Assembly (NCBI GenBank): GCA_964522445.1
Contig: CAZFUY010000019.1
Location: 1-30,788 of the forward strand
Reading direction: 5' to 3'
Origin: CAZFUY01 sp964522445
GTDB lineage: Bacteria > Pseudomonadota > Gammaproteobacteria > SZUA-229
DNA: 30,788 nucleotides
In this document: piece by piece, positions 16,982-25,087 of the stretch
Layout: each line of letters starts with the position of its first letter
Position numbering within the stretch: position 1 is the first letter of the stretch
The notes under the pieces: generated by a model
The model's database searches: none
The model's input: only the letters and a program-made list of their open reading frames with translations
What the model was told of the DNA's origin: nothing
Translations under genes and position numbers: made by a program

Positions 16982-19727
16982 CGTTAATTTCTCTCGTTGT
17001 CAGTTTAAAGCGCCATCCTTTAGATGTCTTTGAAGATATATTTTTTATATCAAGTAATTTACATTGGCTAGATTTACTGTGAATTTCAATTATTAATGGC
17101 AGATGTGATTTTAGACTTAACAAAATTGTATCGTCATCTTTTTCCCATTTATTTATTCGACCATTTGACTGAAGCAGATAAATATCCGTAGACTCTTTAT
17201 CTTTAATCTTTAAAATCGTTTTACTAGAAACACCCATGCTTATGTATTTTGCATCATGCAGTTCTCTATAACCAACTACATTACTGGACTCACTAATTGA
17301 CGGCCATTTATCTTTTGGAAATAATCGCAGTGTTCTTAGATAATGAGTACCTGAATAATATAAAGTTGAATTAAGATCTCTCACTATAACTATTTTTCTA
17401 AACTCTATAACTTTAGGAGAATACTCACTGACATATACGGGAAAAATATCTTTATCCATTGTCCATCGATAAGCTTTATAGAGCGCAGCTATAGCTGCTG
17501 GTTTTGAACCCGAATAAAAATGATAATAAATATCTATTGGTTTTAAACGCTTAGGTTTATCTGTCATTTTAAATGTCTCAACCACTCGCTGAAAACCATA
17601 AAATGGCCCCGTCCAGTCATTGGTATATACATTTTCATTCATAATGGGCGCATACACCTGCACATAGTCACCCACTGTTCTTGCCATAGGTGAAACAAAT
17701 AATAGAGACGCTCTGTCCTTTCTTATTGTCGTACTTCCACCATTCATATTTATCAGGCCATTGTCATAACAATACTTTAGCGCCACTTCTGTAGGCAAGG
17801 CTTCACCCGACCATAAAAACACTTTCGCATTATTATCGGCTAATAAATTTTTATTAATATAATCTATTGATCCCAGAACTTCTCTTTCAAAGGAGAATTT
17901 ATAATCTTTTATTGCTAAATTATAGCCACCGCCTGATTTCTGTTTTTCTTCAATGGCAAGCCATTTAAATGGATGACTAAAAGTATGACTGGCAGGTTCT
18001 ACATTGGCTAGTTTATAAATATCTCTGGCAATATTCTCCAGTTTTTCTGATTGCTCTGGGTAAAGCCCCTGTTTCCCAATTTCTCCTTCTATAATAGATA
18101 CGGTATGGGGATAATCTGAATAACGCTTTAAAATTTTATCTCTTATAACTTCCGCAGAATATGGCGTGCCAACCATTTCTGCCCGGTTTAAAAACCCATC
18201 ACCATCAATATGTGCCATCCATAATCGTCGGCCATTTTCTGTTGTTACATCAGGCATGGGAATATCCGATAAACCAAGAGCCGTTTTAAAAAATTTAAAC
18301 GGATCTAATACCCAATAATTAAAACCTTCTGACTGTGAATCTATTATCCATGGAGAAAACGCAACACCTCCCCAGTCACCCGTAATAACTGGTTCAATAT
18401 ATTGCTTTTCTTTATCACCAAAACTAATTTTTAAATGTGTTTTATTATTACTTTTGTGAATTGACTGATAAGCTTCATACGGCACTTTACCAATAAGTGG
18501 TTTTGATTCAAAGCCAAGATACTCATCATAGAATCTCACTTTCTTTAAATGGCGTATTTTTTCTTCTACACGCCTCAAATTAATTTTCTGTAAAAACTCA
18601 TCATCAACATCAAAACCAAAACTGCCCATAAAGGCTATTTTTACATCATCATTAATTTGCCGATATAACCATTCTCTGTATTCAGCATTAAGTGCTTCGC
18701 CATTAAACCATGACACGATACCTGCATAGCGTCCTTTTATAACGTCCTCTGGCAACTGGTGACTAATATCAAAATAAACAGGCACGTAGCCAAGATATTC
18801 AACAGGCATTGCTGCGGCTGTATGTATACTGGCGGAATAAATATCACCGAGGTATTGGTTCGTGCTGTTATAAAGCATCAATACTTTTCGTGGAATCACT
18901 TCAAGCAGGCCAATGCCCAGGTAATTTAATTCGGGTGTAGAGACCCAGGGAGCAAAACCAAGCTCTGCAATTTTTTTTGCAACTCGTCTTGCTTCTTTTC
19001 GTTTTGATGGGGGCAAATAATCAATTACAGTTACTGGAATATTATATTTTTCTTTCACAATATTGAGTTTATTTAACAGCCACTCTCTATCATTTTCTTT
19101 TACATAACCATATTCTTTATCGATAGGATCCCAGCGAGCAAATAATGATTCAGCAATTACGCCATGCACTATATTATGTACATCTTTTAATACAGGAAAA
19201 CCGCGATTAAGGATTATTTTTGCCTGTGGATGCTGTTGTGAAATTGCCTGAATTATTTTACTTAAACCCTGCTCCTGCTCTGGCCATAGTTTTTCTTCAA
19301 CAACACCCTGATAACTATCCAGCGTATCCAGAAAAAAACCATCAAATTTTCTCTGGCTTAAACTGTTAAAACGGCGCTCCATTAAAAAAGCCATCCATTC
19401 AGGCCGAGTTAAATCTATAATATCACTGTCCCAGCCTTTGTTTACTCCCATAAACAGATCTTTATTAATTTCTGTGTAATCATCTCGCCATCGCTCAGAC
19501 TCACCCACGCTAACGTAAGCGATGACTTTTCCACCATACTGTTTTAATTTAATAATCTCGTCATTGCTGATCTGACCGGGATCAACAACAATCTGATCAA
19601 ATTGTGAGAGTTCATCAACAGGGATATTGCCCGCATAGTAAAAAGCTATGCGAGGCACTGTTGTAGATTGTGCATATGTTATTGTAGAAAACAATATGCC
19701 TATAATTAGCGTAATTAAAGTGCGCAT
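16959..19727 (-). CDS. pelA: Pel polysaccharide deacetylase and hydrolase PelA
   Basis: Periplasmic two-function enzyme that deacetylates Pel, making it cationic, and cleaves it. It has 922 residues with a signal peptide (cleavage near residue 20, ITYA-QS). The N-terminal glycoside-hydrolase-like domain (about 25-280) has YVSVGESERW, FFLDTLDSY and IAESLF; Glu193 is the likely counterpart of the catalytic Glu218 of P. aeruginosa. A central domain follows. The deacetylase domain has HIDGDGF (Asp508, Asp510) and SHTFSHPF (His581, His585), the expected metal and catalytic residues. A beta-rich C-terminus ends the protein. It is the first gene of the operon. No ribosome-binding site is visible before the ATG. 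Confidence 0.95.
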   Translation of the reverse strand: MRTLITLIIGILFSTITYAQSTTVPRIAFYYAGNIPVDELSQFDQIVVDPGQISNDEIIKLKQYGGKVIAYVSVGESERWRDDYTEINKDLFMGVNKGWDSDIIDLTRPEWMAFLMERRFNSLSQRKFDGFFLDTLDSYQGVVEEKLWPEQEQGLSKIIQAISQQHPQAKIILNRGFPVLKDVHNIVHGVIAESLFARWDPIDKEYGYVKENDREWLLNKLNIVKEKYNIPVTVIDYLPPSKRKEARRVAKKIAELGFAPWVSTPELNYLGIGLLEVIPRKVLMLYNSTNQYLGDIYSASIHTAAAMPVEYLGYVPVYFDISHQLPEDVIKGRYAGIVSWFNGEALNAEYREWLYRQINDDVKIAFMGSFGFDVDDEFLQKINLRRVEEKIRHLKKVRFYDEYLGFESKPLIGKVPYEAYQSIHKSNNKTHLKISFGDKEKQYIEPVITGDWGGVAFSPWIIDSQSEGFNYWVLDPFKFFKTALGLSDIPMPDVTTENGRRLWMAHIDGDGFLNRAEMVGTPYSAEVIRDKILKRYSDYPHTVSIIEGEIGKQGLYPEQSEKLENIARDIYKLANVEPASHTFSHPFKWLAIEEKQKSGGGYNLAIKDYKFSFEREVLGSIDYINKNLLADNNAKVFLWSGEALPTEVALKYCYDNGLINMNGGSTTIRKDRASLLFVSPMARTVGDYVQVYAPIMNENVYTNDWTGPFYGFQRVVETFKMTDKPKRLKPIDIYYHFYSGSKPAAIAALYKAYRWTMDKDIFPVYVSEYSPKVIEFRKIVIVRDLNSTLYYSGTHYLRTLRLFPKDKWPSISESSNVVGYRELHDAKYISMGVSSKTILKIKDKESTDIYLLQSNGRINKWEKDDDTILLSLKSHLPLIIEIHSKSSQCKLLDIKNISSKTSKGWRFKLTTREINDARIRCQ

Positions 19728-19834
19728 TGCGCGTTAAACCCAGGAGTATTTTTCTTATTGATATTTAGTATAGCTATCTATTTTGATTTTTATCGTCTAA
19801 TCGAAATTAATACTAAGTATTTCAGTAATTTAGC

Positions 19835-19848
19835 TTGATTGGAATCAC
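19835..19848 (-). promoter_or_regulatory. FNR/Anr-like box upstream of pelA
   Basis: TTGAT-TGGA-ATCAC matches the FNR/Anr consensus TTGAT-N4-ATCAA at 9 of 10 defined positions. Read toward pelA (minus strand), a TATTAA that could serve as a -10 box lies at 19812-19807. That spacing places the centre of the box near -41.5, as in class II FNR-activated promoters. The box is about 110 bp before the pelA ATG. It also overlaps a 7-bp inverted repeat (19843-19862). Function is inferred. Confidence 0.45.
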
Positions 19849-19895
19849 CCATTTAGGTGATTTGGGAGAACAAGGCTATTCAGAGCAGATTTTGC

Positions 19896-20567
19896 TTAAT
19901 TAATTTTTTTCAGAGGATCACTGAGCAGTGAAAAATCTTTGGGCAAAACATACTGTAAAATTTCTTTTGCCTTATCATTAAGCGCAACATCAACACCCTT
20001 TTCCGGGTATAACAAATGAACTGTGCCGGTATCTTTTTCAATAATTGCAGATGCCGGCTTTCCAAAACGTTTTTCAACCAGCATGGGCTGTAAATTAATA
20101 GACGGGATATAGGTAATACTGGTAATAACTGCTGATCTCATGCCTCGACTATCTTCACTGCTTAATGTAACCCGCCTTGTACCACTGCCCAGCGTACTTA
20201 TGCGTACCCCTCTGTCATATATAGCCATGACCTGTTGCTGATCTAAAGAAAAACCAAGTACCATTTTTGCCTTTAGTCCACCAGTCTGTATTTCATTAAA
20301 ATAAGCTTCAATAACAGGTCGCGACTGACCTCCTCTTGGCTTAAACAGGGTCAGTTCCGCAACTTCTCCAAATAATTTTTCAGCTTCACCCAGGCTGGTT
20401 TTACCCAGATTAATCTGAAAAACAGATGTTGAGCCATCAGGCATCAGCGTAATTTCCCAGGGAAATCCCAGAGAATTTCTGTGTTCTTCTGTAGGCGAAA
20501 GAAAAACGCCAATAACCACGGCAATAGCACTAATAATAAATACGTTCAGAAAGACATGACGAGACAC
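19896..20567 (-). CDS. Conserved-looking hypothetical protein, single membrane anchor
   Basis: Product not recognised. It has 223 residues with one N-terminal hydrophobic helix (about 5-23, no lipobox), then a soluble part predicted to lie outside the cytoplasm. Visible features are GFPWEITLMPDGSTSVF (about 34-50), TSLGEAEKLFG and a second GKP-containing segment near residue 166. The middle part is rich in beta-strand character. The start is GTG, two bases after the stop of the upstream gene, with an AGGGGG segment upstream. The tight spacing means it is co-transcribed with the four-helix membrane protein and shares its LexA-box promoter. It could be an accessory or sensor partner; nothing supports an enzyme activity. 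Confidence 0.85.
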   Translation of the reverse strand: MSRHVFLNVFIISAIAVVIGVFLSPTEEHRNSLGFPWEITLMPDGSTSVFQINLGKTSLGEAEKLFGEVAELTLFKPRGGQSRPVIEAYFNEIQTGGLKAKMVLGFSLDQQQVMAIYDRGVRISTLGSGTRRVTLSSEDSRGMRSAVITSITYIPSINLQPMLVEKRFGKPASAIIEKDTGTVHLLYPEKGVDVALNDKAKEILQYVLPKDFSLLSDPLKKIN

Positions 20568-20569
20568 GT

Positions 20570-21100
20570 TTATTCAGCCCCCTGTTGAGGATTTTTTTCA
20601 GCAATGGGCTGTAATGAGCCCTGCGGATATTTTTCTTTTACCCAGTCAGGCAATATGCCTTCACTGGCATGATGCAATGCTTCTGATTCCATAATAACAA
20701 GAATCAGCACAGTCACCATTGTAGGCAATGCAGCCGCACCACCCAGAGCCCAGTGCTGAGGCCTTAAATTGCCGCCTGATACGAGATACAAAATAAGAAA
20801 GACCAGCCCCATAATTGCAATCATAATAAAAAAATAAAAATTACGTTTCGCGCATAATTGCCAGTGACCGTTAACATACCAGCTTGCTTTAGATTTTGCT
20901 CTTTGTGCGCCCAGAAGTATAAAAACTATAATAACCGCTGAGGCGATTGGCACACCAAATACATACTGGGCAAAATCACGCGAAGTGAGCAATGCAACAA
21001 AAACCAGTACATGATTGAAAATCAGATTAATTAGAAATATTTCGTGCGGGAATTTAGCTTTTTTAGCTTCTTCTTTAGAAATATTGAATTGCATGCTCAT
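20570..21100 (-). CDS. Hypothetical four-helix inner-membrane protein with an SOS box upstream
   Basis: Product not recognised. It has 176 residues with four hydrophobic helices at about 21-40, 47-66, 88-107 and 117-137, a basic segment between helices 2 and 3 (RAKSK, then CAKR), and a polar C-terminal tail of about 38 residues containing LPDWVKEKYPQGS. It starts MSMQF, so a second ATG stands two codons inside. No clear ribosome-binding site is seen. A near-consensus LexA box lies 18 bp before the ATG, so the gene pair may be induced by DNA damage. It forms a two-gene unit with the next gene. Possible roles such as envelope stress or transport are open. Confidence 0.87.
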   Translation of the reverse strand: MSMQFNISKEEAKKAKFPHEIFLINLIFNHVLVFVALLTSRDFAQYVFGVPIASAVIIVFILLGAQRAKSKASWYVNGHWQLCAKRNFYFFIMIAIMGLVFLILYLVSGGNLRPQHWALGGAAALPTMVTVLILVIMESEALHHASEGILPDWVKEKYPQGSLQPIAEKNPQQGAE

Positions 21101-21118
21101 ATTTGAGTAAAAATACCA

Positions 21119-21134
21119 CTGTATATAAAAACAG
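21119..21134 (-). promoter_or_regulatory. LexA-binding site (SOS box)
   Basis: CTGTATATAAAAACAG fits the CTGT-N8-ACAG pattern of gammaproteobacterial LexA exactly. It agrees with the E. coli core CTGTATATATATACAG at 14 of 16 positions. It lies in the short gap between the tatD-side palindrome and the start of the four-helix membrane protein, where LexA would block transcription of the downstream gene pair. Confidence 0.65.
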
Positions 21135-21157
21135 CCATATTAACATTTTTTCATATT

Positions 21158-21230
21158 GTAGGTTGGGTTGTGCTTTTTAACCCGGCAATTCCTGCAAGAA
21201 TGCAGGGGTAAAAAGCACAACCCAACCTAC
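21158..21230. repeat. 73-bp palindromic intergenic element (MITE/REP-like)
   Basis: Arms of 22 bp (GTAGGTTGGGTTGTGCTTTT... at 21158-21179 and its exact complement at 21209-21230) flank a centre with its own hairpin (CCTGCA-AGAA-TGCAGG, 21191-21206). The right arm ends directly at the tatD stop codon. The GGTTGGGTTG-type arm resembles repeats scattered in many gammaproteobacterial genomes. No target-site duplication is evident. No T run follows the stem in either direction. Confidence 0.75.
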
Positions 21231-22001
21231 TCAGGCTTGAAATAACTGCCTGTAGTTATCGCTGCTCAGGCGGGCTATTTCTTCAACTGAACTGGACTTA
21301 ACCTCAGCCAGACACTCTGCCACATGCTTAACCCAGCCGGGGTAATTTTGTTTGCCTCTATAGGGCACAGGCGCTAAATAAGGCGAATCAGTTTCAATAA
21401 GAAAACGATCATTCGGCACTTTTTGAGCAACTTCACGCAAGGCATCAGCATTACGAAAAGTAACGATGCCAGAAAAGGAAATATAAAACCCCATATCCAG
21501 TGCCTGTTTGGCCATCTCCCAGTTTTCTGTAAAGCAATGCATCACACCACCGCAGGTGTCTGCTTTTTCATCTTTAAGAATATTGATGGTATCTTGCTGT
21601 GCATCTCGCGTATGCACAATAACAGGCTTATTGAGTTTGTTAGCAACCTGAATATGTAATCGAAAACTATCCTGCTGCTCCTGTTTAGTTTCTTTGCCAT
21701 AATAATAATCAAGCCCCGTTTCACCAATAGCCACAACACGATTATCTTCAGCCAGTTTTTGCAGGGCTTCATGCGTGGTTTTATATTCAACAGCATCCGA
21801 TGGATGCACTCCAGCTGAAACATCAATAAAATCATACGCATCAACTAATTGGCGCATATTTGTATAATCGTGCAGGTTAATTGACACGCACAACATGCGA
21901 CTCAGCTGATTTTCTTTAATCTGTTCTATTAATGTGGAGAAGCTATTATCAAAATTTTTAAGATCGATTCGATCAAGATGGCAATGGGAATCTATAAACA
22001 T
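21231..22001 (-). CDS. tatD: TatD family metal-dependent DNase
   Basis: TIM-barrel metallo-hydrolase with 3'-5' exonuclease or DNase activity on damaged DNA in family members. It has 256 residues. Metal ligands are visible in order: HCHLD (His6, His8), GETGLDYY (Glu94), VIVHTRDA (His130), HCFTEN (His155) and ETDSPYL (Asp205). The length is normal. It is the last gene of the fab-holB cluster, as in Pseudomonas, where tatD follows pilZ and holB. Its stop codon abuts the palindromic element downstream. Confidence 0.95.
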   Translation of the reverse strand: MFIDSHCHLDRIDLKNFDNSFSTLIEQIKENQLSRMLCVSINLHDYTNMRQLVDAYDFIDVSAGVHPSDAVEYKTTHEALQKLAEDNRVVAIGETGLDYYYGKETKQEQQDSFRLHIQVANKLNKPVIVHTRDAQQDTINILKDEKADTCGGVMHCFTENWEMAKQALDMGFYISFSGIVTFRNADALREVAQKVPNDRFLIETDSPYLAPVPYRGKQNYPGWVKHVAECLAEVKSSSVEEIARLSSDNYRQLFQA

Positions 22002-22060
22002 GGTCTAACCTGTTTGAATTTTATATCAGAGTAAAAACGAGGACTGGGTTACCCCTGAAG

Positions 22061-22417
22061 TCACATGGTATGTGTCATTCGATCTGAATTAAGCGCACCT
22101 GCCAGATAGGTTTCTATTTTATTACGCGTCTGGCCTTTATCCTGAGCACCAAACTGAACTCCTATGCCTGTAGTTTTATTGCCCTGAGCACCCTGTGGTG
22201 TCATCCAGACAATTTTCCCTGCAACAGGCAGGCGCTCACTATCTTCCATTAAAGTAAGCAGCATAAACACTTCATCCCCCAGGCTATAGGCTTTGCCTGT
22301 GGGAATAAACAATCCACCGTTTTGTATGTAGGGCATATAAGCCGCATAAAGCGCGGCTTTATCCTTAATGGTAAGGGAAAGTATGCCTTGTCTTGGTGCT
22401 TTGCCTGGAGCTGCCAT
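22061..22417 (-). CDS. pilZ: Type IV pilus assembly protein PilZ
   Basis: Founding-type PilZ protein needed for type IV pilus assembly in Pseudomonas and Xanthomonas. It has 118 residues, with the typical stretch GILSLTIKDKAALYAAYMPY followed by NGGLFIPT, then VAGKIVWMTPQGAQGNKTTG and IGVQF. The c-di-GMP-binding signature of other PilZ domains (RxxxR and D/NxSxxG) is absent, as is usual for this subfamily. It therefore probably acts by protein contacts and not as a c-di-GMP sensor. It lies 18 bp after holB, the conserved location. No other pilus gene is in the window. Confidence 0.94.
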   Translation of the reverse strand: MAAPGKAPRQGILSLTIKDKAALYAAYMPYIQNGGLFIPTGKAYSLGDEVFMLLTLMEDSERLPVAGKIVWMTPQGAQGNKTTGIGVQFGAQDKGQTRNKIETYLAGALNSDRMTHTM

Positions 22418-22435
22418 AATATTAGTTGCCTGAAA

Positions 22436-23404
22436 TCAGACCCTTTTTAATTGTCGTTGCCATGATATTAGCAAATCTTCCCACAACATTTGTGCATTTA
22501 GAGGAATTGATTGAAATTTTCTTAATTCAATAACCTGATCCATTAAACCATAAAGCCCCTGCGAACTTGATCGTTGAGCTAAAGCTTGTAGTTCTTTCTG
22601 AAAATCCACATGCACCAGAGAAGCTGTATTACCACATTGTTGCAGCTTTAATAAATCACTAATCCAGTCATATAACCAGCCTAATAACTGGCTGCTCGGT
22701 AACTTGGATAAAGCAGACGCAAGCTCAGTAACTGGCTGATTATTAGCCACTCCCATTAAAGCGGTCATCAAGCCCTTTCTTTGTTCTCGCAACTCTTCAT
22801 TTGCCAGTTTAACAGCCAGTAACGGCGAGCCATGTGCCAGATTAAGCAACAGACGACTATTGCCTTCAATCTGATTACTCAACCAGCTTTCAGCCTGTGC
22901 AGCATCCGGCATCTGAAAATCAATCGTCTGACAACGGCTGCGAATAGTAACGGGTAAACGGTGAGGCCTGGAACTAACCAGTATTAAAACAGAACTGGCG
23001 GTGGGTTCTTCCAGTGTTTTAAGCAGACTATTTGAAGCATTGATATTCATGCTATCAGCATCAGCAATAACCGCCACCTTGTAACCACTAAACTGACTGG
23101 TAAGCGAAAACTCTTTGCACAGCGCTCTGATTTCATCGACTTTAATCGCCTTACCTTCAGCCTCAGGCATAATATTTAATAAATCGGGGTGTGTGCCCGA
23201 AGCAATTAATTTGCAGGCACTGCACTCTCCACAGGCTTCAGCAATATCTTCAGACTTACACAAAAGTGAAGATGCTAATTCATGAGCAAAATCCAGCTTG
23301 CCTAAACCATCTGCACCCACAAGCAATAAAGCATGAGGTAAACGCTGTGCCTGCTTTTGAGATTGCAGTTGTTGCCATTGTTTTGTTTGCCAGGGGTAGA
23401 TCAT
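22436..23404 (-). CDS. holB: DNA polymerase III subunit delta-prime (HolB)
   Basis: Clamp-loader subunit of the replicative polymerase. It has 322 residues. The AAA+ fold includes a degenerate P-loop, GADGLGKL at 30-37, where the usual Thr/Ser after Lys is replaced by Leu. This fits delta-prime, which does not hydrolyse ATP. Four cysteines for zinc are at 49, 58, 61 and 64. SNSLLKTLEEP is the conserved sensor-region motif of clamp loaders. The N-terminus MIYPWQ is typical. It lies 17 bp after tmk, as in many proteobacteria. Confidence 0.95.
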   Translation of the reverse strand: MIYPWQTKQWQQLQSQKQAQRLPHALLLVGADGLGKLDFAHELASSLLCKSEDIAEACGECSACKLIASGTHPDLLNIMPEAEGKAIKVDEIRALCKEFSLTSQFSGYKVAVIADADSMNINASNSLLKTLEEPTASSVLILVSSRPHRLPVTIRSRCQTIDFQMPDAAQAESWLSNQIEGNSRLLLNLAHGSPLLAVKLANEELREQRKGLMTALMGVANNQPVTELASALSKLPSSQLLGWLYDWISDLLKLQQCGNTASLVHVDFQKELQALAQRSSSQGLYGLMDQVIELRKFQSIPLNAQMLWEDLLISWQRQLKRV

Positions 23405-23421
23405 AAATTAAATACCTGTAA

Positions 23422-24057
23422 TCACTTTAAATATTGCAGCAGGATATTATGCACCTGTTTTTGAACTGATTTAAGATCAAGTGATGCATCTATAATTTTC
23501 ATGCGAGCCGGATCTTTTTTAGCTCGATCAAGATAACTATCTCTAACCCGATTAAAAAACGCATCGCGTTCCTGTTCAAATCGGTCAGGCGCACTGCGCT
23601 TGCCTGCTCTTTCACGTCCCACTTCTACAGGCGCATCCAGTAATAAAGTTAAATCGGGTCTTAAGTCACCTAATACCCATTGCTCCAAACCTTCTATGCG
23701 GGATATATCTAATTGTCGCCCTCCACCCTGATAGGCATAAGTTGAATCAGTGAAGCGATCACATAATACCCATTGCCCTTTTTCCAACGCAGGCTTTATA
23801 ACCTGCGCAACATGTTCTGCACGTGCTGCAAACATTAGCATTAATTCAGTGTCATCAGACATGCCTTTAAAATCTTCACCCAGCAATGTTTGTCGCAACG
23901 CTTCACCTAAAGGTGTGCCGCCAGGTTCTCTTGTTTCAATATAATTAATTTTTGCATCACCCAGCATGGATTTTATATATTCCATATTACTGGTTTTGCC
24001 CACACCTTCTGATCCTTCAAGAGTGATAAATAATGGTTTGTTTTTTTTCTGATTCAT
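23422..24057 (-). CDS. tmk: Thymidylate kinase (dTMP kinase)
   Basis: Phosphorylates dTMP to dTDP with ATP for dTTP synthesis. It has 211 residues, close to the usual 210-213. The P-loop GSEGVGKT is at 15-22. The DR(Y/F) motif appears as LCDRFTDSTYAYQGGGR, and REPGGTPLGE binds the nucleotide. The LID region carries RAGKRSAPDRFEQE, with arginines as in gram-negative enzymes. It lies 10 bp after mltG and 17 bp before holB. Confidence 0.96.
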   Translation of the reverse strand: MNQKKNKPLFITLEGSEGVGKTSNMEYIKSMLGDAKINYIETREPGGTPLGEALRQTLLGEDFKGMSDDTELMLMFAARAEHVAQVIKPALEKGQWVLCDRFTDSTYAYQGGGRQLDISRIEGLEQWVLGDLRPDLTLLLDAPVEVGRERAGKRSAPDRFEQERDAFFNRVRDSYLDRAKKDPARMKIIDASLDLKSVQKQVHNILLQYLK

Positions 24058-24067
24058 TTTTTATGCT

Positions 24068-25087
24068 TTATTTTTTATGACGTTTTTTTCGTTGAAATTG
24101 ATTAACTGCTTTTTCATGGTCTTTTAAGTTTGTAGAAAACACATGACTGCCGGATTGATCACCTCTTGCTACAAAAAATATATATTCAGTTTTATCGGGA
24201 TGCATGACTGCATCTATTGCCCCCTGCCCCGGCATGGCAATTGGTGTGGGGGGTAAGCCTTTTCTTGTGTAGGTATTGTAAGGTGTGTCTCGTCTTAAAT
24301 CTCTAAAACGTATATCACCATCAAATTTTTCACCTAATCCATAAATCACTGTGGGATCAGTTTGTAGTCGCATTTTTTTATTTAATCGATTAATAAAAAC
24401 ACCCGCTATCCTTGTTCGCTCATCAACCAGAGCAGTTTCTTTTTCTACAATAGATGCCATTATTAATGCTTCGTATGGCGTTTTAAAAGGTAGATCTTTT
24501 TCTCGCTTATCCCATGCCTTCTGTAACCGCATTTCCATTTCTTTATAGGCACGTTTTAAAAACTGAATATCACTCATACCTTTTGGAAAATGATAGGTAT
24601 CAGGATAAAAGCGCCCTTCTGGATGCTCACCGGCATGACCAATTTTTTTCATGATTTCATTGTTTGTTAAACCACGAAGATAATGTTTTAGATTGGGTGA
24701 TTCATTTATCTGATTCATCATTTGCCAGAACGGCTTTCCCTCCACAAGAGTTATGGAATATTGCTGAACTTTAGCATGAATCATTGCATGCAATAATTCA
24801 TTGGGAGACATGCCGGGTTTTATTTTATATTCTCCCGCTTTAAGTTTACGTGCCTTACCCGTTATTCTTGTCCATATCGACAAATAATAAGGTCGGTCTA
24901 TTAATTCTTTATTTGTTAAGTCTTTTGCAAGAGATGCTACTGAAGAGCCTGTTTTAAACTCATATAATACAGTTGATTGTACTGGCATCGGCTTATTAAG
25001 AAACAGATACATATCTATTGCAACCGCAATAGCCACCACTAAAAATAAAAAAAATATTTTTTTAAAAAAATTAAAGCTCACGCGCAT
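24068..25087 (-). CDS. mltG: Endolytic murein transglycosylase MltG (YceG family)
   Basis: Inner-membrane enzyme that cuts nascent peptidoglycan glycan strands and sets their length. It has 339 residues with one N-terminal helix (about 9-30), a LysM-like part (about 36-95) and the YceG catalytic domain. The motif ASIVEKET (211-218) contains the catalytic Glu, followed by RIAGVFINRL and LQTDPTVIYG, all family hallmarks. Its start lies inside the end of pabC (17-bp overlap), which suggests translational coupling. The C-terminus is strongly basic (RKKRHKK). Confidence 0.95.
   Translation of the reverse strand: MRVSFNFFKKIFFLFLVVAIAVAIDMYLFLNKPMPVQSTVLYEFKTGSSVASLAKDLTNKELIDRPYYLSIWTRITGKARKLKAGEYKIKPGMSPNELLHAMIHAKVQQYSITLVEGKPFWQMMNQINESPNLKHYLRGLTNNEIMKKIGHAGEHPEGRFYPDTYHFPKGMSDIQFLKRAYKEMEMRLQKAWDKREKDLPFKTPYEALIMASIVEKETALVDERTRIAGVFINRLNKKMRLQTDPTVIYGLGEKFDGDIRFRDLRRDTPYNTYTRKGLPPTPIAMPGQGAIDAVMHPDKTEYIFFVARGDQSGSHVFSTNLKDHEKAVNQFQRKKRHKK

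Noticed and set aside
19740..19746. AGGAG near the pelA start as its ribosome-binding site
   Set aside because: The AGGAG is on the plus strand, while pelA is on the minus strand, where it reads CTCCT.
21158..21230. Palindrome as a standard intrinsic terminator
   Set aside because: Neither direction has a T run after the stem, and the 73-bp size with 22-bp arms is unlike a typical terminator.
22061..22417. PilZ as a c-di-GMP effector linked to Pel
   Set aside because: RxxxR and D/NxSxxG motifs are absent, and the protein matches the pilus-assembly PilZ subfamily in its conserved genomic position.
23290..23320. Degenerate P-loop of HolB as a sign of a broken gene
   Set aside because: Delta-prime subunits normally lack a working P-loop; the zinc cysteines and the rest of the protein are intact.
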